The translations under genes were made by a program, and so were the position numbers. The notes under the pieces are model-generated. The model searched no databases, was not told the origin of the DNA, and saw only the letters and a program-made list of their open reading frames with translations. A stretch of 7,104 nucleotides of DNA from Vicinamibacteria bacterium (GTDB lineage Bacteria > Acidobacteriota > Vicinamibacteria > Vicinamibacterales > UBA2999). Of the stretch, positions 1 through 5,114 are shown piece after piece. The stretch's first letter is position 1, and each line of letters opens with the position of its first letter. The stretch spans positions 1 through 7,104 of the forward strand of contig JAICQE010000201.1 of NCBI GenBank assembly GCA_025938035.1, written 5' to 3'.

Positions 1-324
1 GAAGCGGCGCGGCCGGTGGAAGAGGCGATCCGCGTGATGAGCGACCACGACTTCTCGCAGATCTGCGTCACGAAAGCGGGCCGCATCATCGGCTCGCTCA
101 ACGAGGCGCATCTGTACGAGGAGTTCGTGCGCGATCCGGGCTGCAAGTCGAAGTCGGTCGAGGAGATCATGCAGCCGGCGTTCCCGTTCGTGGATGCCTC
201 AACGCCGGTGCAGTTCCTGTCGACGATGATCACGGCGGAGCAGCCGGCGCTGTTGATCAGGGATTTCAAGACTCAGAAGACGTTCATCATCACGCGGTCC
301 GATATCATCCGAGTGCTGACCTGA
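1..324 (+). CDS. CBS-domain protein, C-terminal part (probable cystathionine beta-synthase / cysteine synthase)
   Basis: The reading frame is open from the first base (codons E-A-A-R-P-V-E-E-A) to a TGA at 322-324, so the start lies outside the window. About 107 residues are visible. They read as the end of one CBS motif (AIRVMSDHDFSQICV, then GRIIGSLNEAHLYEE) followed by a second (SVEEIMQPAFPFVDASTPV, then a terminal FIITRSDIIRVLT). A terminal CBS pair of this form is typical of PLP-dependent cystathionine beta-synthases or cysteine synthases, where it binds adenosyl ligands and tunes activity. The catalytic PLP domain is not in the window, so the enzyme name is an inference. Other proteins ending in a CBS pair, such as IMP dehydrogenase-like or transporter-associated proteins, remain possible. 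The gene converges on the DUF4252 gene with one base between stops and no visible terminator. Confidence 0.7.
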   Translation, partial: EAARPVEEAIRVMSDHDFSQICVTKAGRIIGSLNEAHLYEEFVRDPGCKSKSVEEIMQPAFPFVDASTPVQFLSTMITAEQPALLIRDFKTQKTFIITRSDIIRVLT

Positions 325-325
325 A

Positions 326-862
326 TCAATTGATGCCAATATTGCCCGGAATGCCGAGGAAGCCGCCAAGAGCGGCCAGCTTTGCAATGTCGATCGGGCC
401 GACGATGTTCACGACCTGCAGCTCGCCTGGTTCGGAGTTGATGATGAAGATGCCGCCAAGCTTGCCGCCTGGGTTGAACACCCACACCTCCTGCAGTTCC
501 CAGTCGCCGCCCTTGCCCTTCTCCTCATTCGACACGATCCTCGTCCAACCCGGCGCTGACAATTGCTTGCGAATCGCATTGATATCGTCCATCGAGTAGG
601 CCTTGGGGTCGTCGAACTCATAACTGCGGACGTAGACACCCTCGAGTTCGGAGAGAACCTGCTTCGCGGCATCCGCCTTCGGCCCGGGGGGCACGAAAGC
701 AGACCCGGTCTTCAACATCGATGAATCGATCGTAATCTCCTGCTTTTCGGTCGCGCGCTCGGCGAGGCGATCGAGGAACGACAGGTTCAGCCGCGCGCCC
801 TGTGCGCTGGCAGCGACCGGAACAAGCAGCGTGAACGCGACGAGCGCAATCGTAGTCTTCAT
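326..862 (-). CDS. Exported DUF4252 domain protein
   Basis: This is a 178-residue protein with a clear Sec signal peptide: MKTT, a hydrophobic stretch to about residue 18, then ASAQG, with cleavage likely after A20 or Q21. The mature part matches the DUF4252 pattern: an early LSFLDRLAERA helix, a central VYVRSYEFD segment, and a C-terminal block with GGIFIINSEPGELQVVNIVGPIDIAKLAAL. The function of DUF4252 is not established. Such proteins are often found next to ECF sigma factors, as here. The ATG at 862-860 follows an AAGGG ribosome site (869-873, 6-nt spacer) that overlaps the TAA stop of the preceding membrane-protein gene, so the two are probably translated in series. It is the last gene of the minus-strand run. 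I read it as a periplasmic or envelope component of the sigma-factor module; that role is inferred from position only. Confidence 0.82.
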   Translation of the reverse strand: MKTTIALVAFTLLVPVAASAQGARLNLSFLDRLAERATEKQEITIDSSMLKTGSAFVPPGPKADAAKQVLSELEGVYVRSYEFDDPKAYSMDDINAIRKQLSAPGWTRIVSNEEKGKGGDWELQEVWVFNPGGKLGGIFIINSEPGELQVVNIVGPIDIAKLAALGGFLGIPGNIGIN

Positions 863-871
863 GGGATTCCC

Positions 872-1240
872 TTACCGGCTTTCGTTCTCCGCCGGCTGCG
901 AAAGCTTGCTCTGCACGACCGCCAGCGTTTCGCTCGTGATCTGCAGCGCAATGCGAAGTTCTTCCTGCACACGCGCGGCCTCGGCGGCCCGCTGCTGCGT
1001 GTAATACCGTTCGGCGCCGCCGGCGGCGACGGCGAGCACGGCGGCGGCAGCCAGCCAGCGTCGCACGCCCGGGGCTCCCATGCCCTGGCGGCGGTGGCCG
1101 ATCGAGATCGGGACTGCCTGCCGCTCCTGCGCCGGCTGCTCGTTGATGCGCGCCAGCACGCGATCGGCCAGGTCGGCCGGCGCCTGCTTGCGTCGCAGCG
1201 CTTCGCGAAGTTCGTCGTCTATGTTCATGAATGGATTCAT
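872..1240 (-). CDS. Small single-pass membrane protein, candidate anti-sigma factor
   Basis: The 122-residue protein has a hydrophilic charged N-terminal part (DDELREALRRKQAPADLADRVLARI), one hydrophobic segment at about residues 60-76 (RRWLAAAAVLAVAAGG), and a C-terminal helical tail of about 45 residues (AARVQEELRIALQITSETLA). The Arg-rich side before the segment suggests the N-terminus is cytoplasmic and the tail periplasmic. It contains no cysteine, so it is not a zinc (ZAS, HxxxCxxC) anti-sigma factor. The anti-sigma role is inferred from topology and from the gene directly following an ECF sigma gene. The ATG at 1240-1238 shares one base with the sigma TGA (TGATG). A GTG at 1243-1241 is also in frame, but AGGGG at 1247-1251 is only 3 nt from it, against 6 nt from the ATG, so the ATG is preferred. 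It could instead be a regulator or scaffold unrelated to sigma sequestration. Confidence 0.75.
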   Translation of the reverse strand: MNPFMNIDDELREALRRKQAPADLADRVLARINEQPAQERQAVPISIGHRRQGMGAPGVRRWLAAAAVLAVAAGGAERYYTQQRAAEAARVQEELRIALQITSETLAVVQSKLSQPAENESR

Positions 1241-1866
1241 CACTCGCCCCTACCCATCAGGCGCTCACGCAGCGCGATGATCGACCGGCGAAGATGGCTC
1301 TTCACGGTGTTGACCGGCATGCCCAGGGCATCGGCAATCTCCGTCGGTTCCATTTCCTCCTGATACCGGAGCACCACCACCATACGCGCGCGATCCGGCA
1401 GCTCGGCGACCAGTTCCTCCAGCCGCTCGGCGACGAACACCTCGCGCGGCTCCGGCGAATGCCCCGGATCCGGCAGCGTGTCGGTCGCAAACTCCTGGCG
1501 GTGGTTTCGCCGCCTGATCTCGTCGATGCACCGGTGACCGGCGACGCGCCGCAGCCACGAGACGACGTGTGCCTCGGACTCCAGCCGATGCAGGCTCCGA
1601 TACAGCTCGAGGAAGACCTCCTGTGCCAGATCCTCGGCCGCCGGCCTGCTGCGCAGCATGTGCAGCGCCACGCTGAACACCATGTTCTGGTGCTTGCGGA
1701 CGATGGCGGCAAACGCCGCCTGGTCGCCGGCCTTGGCCTTCGCCAGGAGGTCCTGGCTGTCGGTGGCGGCGGCCGCGGCGAATCGCGGCGAGGCCACCGG
1801 AACGGCCACCGGATGGGCCTGCGCGACCGGTGCCTCAGCGCGAGCGAACGGTGCCACCGTCACCAT
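1240..1866 (-). CDS. RNA polymerase sigma factor, ECF (sigma-70) family
   Basis: The 208-residue ECF sigma factor directs RNA polymerase to alternative promoters. Region 2 spans about residues 38-120: DLLAKAKAGDQAAFAAIVRKH, then AAEDLAQEVFLELYRSL (the region 2.2 core-binding helix) and VSWLRRVAGHRCIDEIRRR. Region 4 spans about 147-204: LVAELPDRARMVVVLRYQEEM, then the helix-turn-helix PTEIADALGMPVNTVKSHLRR. The two are joined by a short acidic, proline-containing linker. Residues 1-35 are an unusual Ala/Pro/Val-rich leader before region 2. The open frame continues to an ATG at 1953, but that would overlap the YciI-like gene by 44 nt. The ATG at 1866, with a weak AGG 5 nt upstream, leaves a 43-nt gap and is preferred. 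Its stop overlaps the start of the membrane-protein gene, indicating translational coupling and a sigma/regulator pair. Confidence 0.93.
   Translation of the reverse strand: MVTVAPFARAEAPVAQAHPVAVPVASPRFAAAAATDSQDLLAKAKAGDQAAFAAIVRKHQNMVFSVALHMLRSRPAAEDLAQEVFLELYRSLHRLESEAHVVSWLRRVAGHRCIDEIRRRNHRQEFATDTLPDPGHSPEPREVFVAERLEELVAELPDRARMVVVLRYQEEMEPTEIADALGMPVNTVKSHLRRSIIALRERLMGRGE
1247..1251 (-). promoter_or_regulatory. Ribosome binding site of the membrane-protein gene
   Basis: On the minus strand this reads AGGGG. It lies inside the last codons of the sigma gene, 6 nt before the ATG at 1240 but only 3 nt before the alternative GTG at 1243, which decides the start in favour of the ATG. Confidence 0.6.
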
Positions 1867-1909
1867 ATCTGCCTGTAAATACGGCTGCTCGGCCGCACGG
1901 GGTGCACTG

Positions 1910-2347
1910 TCAGTACCGAAGAGTTGCCGGACCCCACCAGGGCACGATTTCATAGATAAATCGTCCCGCCTTTACCGCAGGGTCGGTTTCGACCGCGGCC
2001 GTGGCCGCCTCCATCGACGGTACCCGCAGGATGAAAATCCCGGCAAGCGCGCGATCCCCGGATGTCCCTTCAAACGGTCCGGCGACCACCATCAGGCCTT
2101 CTTTCGTCAGTCGGTCGATATTGGCGCGATGACCCTGATTGACCTTGGTGGTCTCTGGGGTGACGGCCGTCGTCCATGCCGGACCGCGGCGCAGGAAAAC
2201 CATGTAATACACCCGCATGTCGGGCGGCGGCGCCGGAGCGGCCGCGGGCTGAGGCGACGCGGTTGGTGTCTGCGCCCCGATGCGGGCCGTTACGGCAAGT
2301 GCGACGAGCGTCAGGACCAGAGTGGTGCAGCGGACAAATGGAGCCAT
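1910..2347 (-). CDS. Exported YciI-like (YCII-related) protein
   Basis: The 145-residue protein starts with a signal peptide (MAPFVRC, a Leu/Val/Ala core, then ARIGAQ, cleavage near residue 25 or 26). An Ala/Pro-rich linker runs to about residue 43, followed by a YCII-type domain at about 45-140. Visible family features are MRVYYMVFLRRGPAW, the conserved-His segment NQGHRANIDRL (H73), GLMVVAGPFEG, SMEAATAAVETDP and VKAGRFIYEIVPWW. YCII domains have a ferredoxin-like fold with a conserved His and Asp; their reactions are mostly unknown, and many are cytosolic. A shorter start at M44 (2218) would remove the leader, but that ATG has no ribosome site, whereas the ATG at 2347 has AGGA at a 7-nt spacing, so export is supported. 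It lies 43 nt upstream of the sigma gene and downstream of a tandem repeat array. No substrate can be assigned. Confidence 0.82.
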   Translation of the reverse strand: MAPFVRCTTLVLTLVALAVTARIGAQTPTASPQPAAAPAPPPDMRVYYMVFLRRGPAWTTAVTPETTKVNQGHRANIDRLTKEGLMVVAGPFEGTSGDRALAGIFILRVPSMEAATAAVETDPAVKAGRFIYEIVPWWGPATLRY

Positions 2348-2354
2348 GGCGGGA

Positions 2355-2358
2355 TCCT
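2355..2358 (-). promoter_or_regulatory. Ribosome binding site of the YciI-like gene
   Basis: AGGA on the minus strand with a 7-nt spacer to the ATG at 2347. It selects the signal-peptide start over the internal Met at 2218. It directly follows repeat unit A, in a GTAGGATCCCGCC string that could be a decayed further unit of the same repeat. Confidence 0.55.
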
Positions 2359-2363
2359 ACATG

Positions 2364-2387
2364 GGTCCGCCTGAAGGCGAACTCTAC
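2364..2387 (-). repeat. Palindromic GTAG repeat, unit A
   Basis: On the minus strand this 24-nt unit reads GTAG, AG, then TTCGCC-TTCA-GGCGGA, then CC. The arms GTTCGCC and GGCGGAC form a 7-bp stem (one G-T wobble) with a TTCA loop. It abuts unit B directly and matches unit C at 21 of 24 positions. The compact palindrome with an asymmetric GTAG head resembles REP-type intergenic elements. No transposase is nearby in the window. Confidence 0.75.
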
Positions 2388-2409
2388 ATCCGCCTAAGGC
2401 GGACGCTAC
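2388..2409 (-). repeat. Palindromic GTAG repeat, unit B
   Basis: On the minus strand this 22-nt unit reads GTAG, CG, then TCCGCC-TTA-GGCGGA, then T. The stem TCCGCC/GGCGGA is perfect with a 3-nt loop. It begins three bases after the stop of the VWFA gene and is followed head to tail by unit A. There is no T-run after either hairpin, so a classical intrinsic terminator is unlikely, but the pair could stabilise the 3' end of the upstream message or reduce read-through. Confidence 0.75.
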
Positions 2410-2412
2410 GGG

Positions 2413-4443
2413 TCACGGCACGACGCGGAATGCGGTGAGCCGCGTCGCACTGCCTTGCGTCACTTCTACGGCGTAATCGCCAGGTGCGATGGACGTAAGC
2501 GGCACGTCCGCCACGATCCAGCGGAACTGGCCGCTTTCGTCCTCACGGTCCGTGATCTGCACCGGCGTTGCGAGCGCACCCCCACGCCTGTCGCGGAGCT
2601 GGCCGGTTGCAGGCTCGCGGGAGTCGGTCGGCAGCTCGAGCCGCAGCCGGTCGGTTCTGTAAAACCGCGGATCGGCCGTGCGCGCATAGCGCGGACCGGT
2701 CGTCGGCCCGCGTCGCAGCAGGAGCGCCTCTCCGAGGGAGCTCGTGGACTCCGGGACGACGACGCGCAGAAACTCTCCCACCGGTGCGCCGCCCGCGCCA
2801 CTGAGCTGCAGTTGTATCGAGTACTCGCCGGGTGCGAGCGCATCGGATCCGCGCAGCTCGAATTCGAAATTCGTTGCCGCGGCCACGGGAAGCTGTCGGG
2901 AGATCGGGTCGCCGCCACGAATGGGGCGCAGGGTCATCTCCACCATTCCGCCTTCGGCCTGCAGACGCTGCCGGCGCAGCCGGAGATCGAGCTCCGCGTC
3001 GATCCAGACGCTGGTCGTCTGTGCGCCCGGAGCAGTGCCGCGCGTCCACACTGCCGGCCGCACGTGCAAGGCACTCGTGCTGGAGACATTGAGCGCCCGC
3101 ATCGACACGTCGACCGGATCCGGGGGCTTACGGGTCTCGACGGGAACGACGACGGCCGGTGCCGGGAGTCCCGCGACATATCCCGCGCGCGCGCTGACGT
3201 TCGTATCGGGACGGCTGACTTTCACGGTGATCCGCCGGAACCGGCCGTCGGCCGTGGCGTTTGCCGGCGTATAGCCAACCAGGTAATACGAGGACGTAGT
3301 CGTCACGATGCGGCGGAGGATCCCGTCGACGTTGTTCGTGTTCACAATCGGCAGACCGGCGGTTTCTTCCGCGAGATCCCTCAGCGACGACTGCATCAGC
3401 ACGGTACTGTTGTTCTCGAAGGAACCTCTCAGCCGCAGGTTGCGCGTCGGATCGGATGCCGTGCGCAGCAGCGAGATCGGATAAAAGGACACGTTGGTGC
3501 GCCGGGCATAAGTTGCGATCTGATCAAGGCGGCTGGCGTGATCGAGCGATGCGAGGTCCCGGAGGTCCTGTTCGCAGTCTGATGGGATCCGGGCGCCCGA
3601 CACACCGCCGCTGTCGCCAAGGCGCGGAATAATGCCGATGCCGCCGCCACCGCCGATCGGAAAGCCTTCGGATTCCGGCTGGCCGCGTGCCGGAAGACGC
3701 GGGTTCTTCGTGTACAGCCGGAAGCCGTCCGTCATGACCAAAATGTGCTTGCGTTCGTCACGCAGTCCGCTGAGATGCGTGACCAGTCCTTCGAGCGCCT
3801 GGAAGGTCACCAGTTCCCGATAGCGCGCCTTCATCTCGCCGTTGGGACTTCCGCCGCCCGGTCGGAAGCACACATCCCAGCGGGCGAATTTCGGATCCTT
3901 GTTCAGGTCGCGGAACCACGCCTCATCCTCCCGGGGAACCTGCCGCTGGAAGATGAGGTCTTCGATGCGCATATATGGCGTCATCACTGCGACGACATCG
4001 TCCGGCCCCAGCAGCCCGTTCAGCATCTCGAGTACCTGAGACTGCGTCTGGCGGGACGGCGCCTGGCGTTGCGCGACGGTGGGGCGTGGTTCGGGCGCCG
4101 TCAGGAAGACAACGAACAGCCGGGCGCGATGATCGGTTGCCAGCTTGCGGCGCTCCGGAGCCGTCTGCGGCTCGACCGCAGGCCGCGATCCCGGTTCGGC
4201 GAAGACGATTCGCTCGAACGTGTCCACGTTTTGCGCGACGCCGTCTTCGAACACCTGTACTTCCTCACGGCGCAGGTCCCTGACCGGCTCGCCATCACGC
4301 GTGACGTACAAATCGACACGAACCGACTGAATGCCCGTGCGGAAGGTCGGTTGCTGAGGATCGGAAGCGGGACGGTCCTGCGCCGTCGTGACGGCGGCAA
4401 GGCCAAGCCACAGGGACAGCAGGATTCTTGGTCCCGAGCGCAT
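2413..4443 (-). CDS. Exported VWFA-related protein (TIGR03436-like)
   Basis: The 676-residue protein has a signal peptide (MRSGPRILLSLWLGLAAVTTAQ, cleavage near residue 21). Residues 33-80 are the family entry segment (FRTGIQSVRVDLYVTRDG, EEVQVFEDGVAQNVDTFERIV). A von Willebrand A-like domain covers about 105-325, with LGPDDVVAVMTPYM, the strand HILVMTDG (233-240) and NVSFYPISL. The segment SSYYLVGYTPANATADGRFRRITVKV (from 384) and ARAGYVAG close the family core. Residues 440-676 are beta-rich, probably one or two immunoglobulin-like domains. The usual metal-site DxSxS (or D-T) after the first strand is missing: the sequence is LFVVFLTAPEPRP. The chain has only two cysteines (C192, C290), possibly a disulfide. 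The open frame extends to 4659, but that overlaps pssA; the ATG at 4443 gives a proper signal peptide, though no good ribosome site precedes it. The function is unknown; a surface or periplasmic binding role is likely. Confidence 0.88.
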   Translation of the reverse strand: MRSGPRILLSLWLGLAAVTTAQDRPASDPQQPTFRTGIQSVRVDLYVTRDGEPVRDLRREEVQVFEDGVAQNVDTFERIVFAEPGSRPAVEPQTAPERRKLATDHRARLFVVFLTAPEPRPTVAQRQAPSRQTQSQVLEMLNGLLGPDDVVAVMTPYMRIEDLIFQRQVPREDEAWFRDLNKDPKFARWDVCFRPGGGSPNGEMKARYRELVTFQALEGLVTHLSGLRDERKHILVMTDGFRLYTKNPRLPARGQPESEGFPIGGGGGIGIIPRLGDSGGVSGARIPSDCEQDLRDLASLDHASRLDQIATYARRTNVSFYPISLLRTASDPTRNLRLRGSFENNSTVLMQSSLRDLAEETAGLPIVNTNNVDGILRRIVTTTSSYYLVGYTPANATADGRFRRITVKVSRPDTNVSARAGYVAGLPAPAVVVPVETRKPPDPVDVSMRALNVSSTSALHVRPAVWTRGTAPGAQTTSVWIDAELDLRLRRQRLQAEGGMVEMTLRPIRGGDPISRQLPVAAATNFEFELRGSDALAPGEYSIQLQLSGAGGAPVGEFLRVVVPESTSSLGEALLLRRGPTTGPRYARTADPRFYRTDRLRLELPTDSREPATGQLRDRRGGALATPVQITDREDESGQFRWIVADVPLTSIAPGDYAVEVTQGSATRLTAFRVVP

Positions 4444-4486
4444 GACGAAACATAGCAATAGCACGCCCGTGATGGCTAGCGCGGAT

Positions 4487-4505
4487 TTGCGGGACGCGCC
4501 CGCAA
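4487..4505 (-). other. Perfect stem-loop between pssA-like gene and VWFA gene
   Basis: On the minus strand TTGCGGG, a CGCGT loop and CCCGCAA form a perfect 7-bp stem, starting six bases after the TAA of the phosphatidyltransferase gene (4512-4514). The following bases are ATCCG rather than a T-run, so it is at best an atypical terminator or a 3'-end stabiliser. Its position in the 68-nt gap suggests it separates expression of the lipid-type genes from the VWFA gene. Confidence 0.4.
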
Positions 4506-4511
4506 GATGCG

Positions 4512-5114
4512 TTAACGGACGGCCCGGGTTGCGAACGTAATCGCCAGCGACGCTGCCCAGGCGGCGAAGAGCGACAGTCCCCGTGCACGTGGTCGCGCGA
4601 TCGGGAGCGGGGCAATCATCAGCGCGCCGCTCAGCGCAAGCGGCCACCATGCTGCCCACGCCGGTGACGGAAGAAGCAGCGACGTGCAGCAGACGAGCCC
4701 GGCGGCAGGGGTGGGCATGCCAACGAACCGATCCCCGTCCTGCTCGACGTTGTAGAACGCCAGCCGCGTGACCACCGCGAGCAGATAGAACCCGGCGATC
4801 GACCAGGAAAGGATGGCGGCGAGGCCGCCCGCCGGAAAGCGCGCGCTGACAACGACGGCAGGGGCAAGGCCGAACGTCACCGCGTCAACCAGGCTGTCGA
4901 GTTCTTGTCCGATTTGCGCCTGTCGTGGCGACCTGTTGAACCGCCGCGCGAAACGGCCATCGAACGCGTCCATGATCGCGGCGAAGGCGAGCGCGCAACC
5001 CGCAACCGCGGTGTTGCGCATGCCGGCGGACGCGGCGACCGCCGTCACCGCCGCCGCGAGCGACCCGTACGTCAGCAGATTGCTGATGTGCAGCTCGTGC
5101 AGCGGCGCCCTCAT
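4512..5114 (-). CDS. pssA: CDP-alcohol phosphatidyltransferase, PssA-like
   Basis: This is a 200-residue integral membrane enzyme. The family catalytic motif is plain: MDAFDGRFAR, then GQELDSLVDAVTFGLAP, with the four metal-binding aspartates D49, D52, D73 and D77. Segments YNVEQDGDRFVGMPTPAAG (from residue 121) and DSLVDAVTFG resemble CDP-diacylglycerol-serine O-phosphatidyltransferases, which make phosphatidylserine from CDP-DAG. About five or six hydrophobic helices are visible (near 13-35, 36-50, 79-93, 98-116, 136-170 and 178-195). The spacing between AR and the conserved G is 11 residues, against 8 in the classic Bacillus PssA motif. The ATG (5114-5112) overlaps the upstream TGA as ATGA, with GAGG 5 nt upstream, so it is co-translated with the TR-kinase gene. 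Serine as the acceptor is not proven: the neighbour makes another alcohol or phospho-alcohol acceptor possible. The family call is firm; the exact substrate is not. Confidence 0.82.
   Translation of the reverse strand: MRAPLHELHISNLLTYGSLAAAVTAVAASAGMRNTAVAGCALAFAAIMDAFDGRFARRFNRSPRQAQIGQELDSLVDAVTFGLAPAVVVSARFPAGGLAAILSWSIAGFYLLAVVTRLAFYNVEQDGDRFVGMPTPAAGLVCCTSLLLPSPAWAAWWPLALSGALMIAPLPIARPRARGLSLFAAWAASLAITFATRAVR

Noticed and set aside
660..690. Another copy of the palindromic repeat (CCGCCTTCGGCCC), with a similar string near 2945
   Set aside because: Only the CCGCCTTCGG part is shared. The GTAG head and the GGCGGA arm are absent, and both lie in conserved coding sequence.
1231..1878. 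Plus-strand open frames opposite the sigma gene (also 1658-2374)
   Set aside because: The opposite strand encodes a complete ECF sigma factor. The plus-strand translations are His/Arg-rich without family features.
1867..1953. N-terminal extension of the sigma factor to an ATG at 1953
   Set aside because: It would overlap the end of the YciI-like gene, and the added residues have no sigma-factor features.
2364..2409. Repeat units A and B as a rho-independent terminator
   Set aside because: Stable hairpins are present, but no T-run follows either one, and the same element occurs inside a coding region (5126-5149).
2455..3582. A 375-codon plus-strand open frame opposite the VWFA gene, and a similar one at 3745-4455
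   Set aside because: Both are in the same codon register as the minus-strand gene, are Arg-rich and lack recognisable motifs. They are antisense shadows.
4444..4659. N-terminal extension of the VWFA protein to an ATG at 4659
   Set aside because: It would overlap the pssA-like gene by about 150 nt and would bury the signal peptide that begins at 4443.
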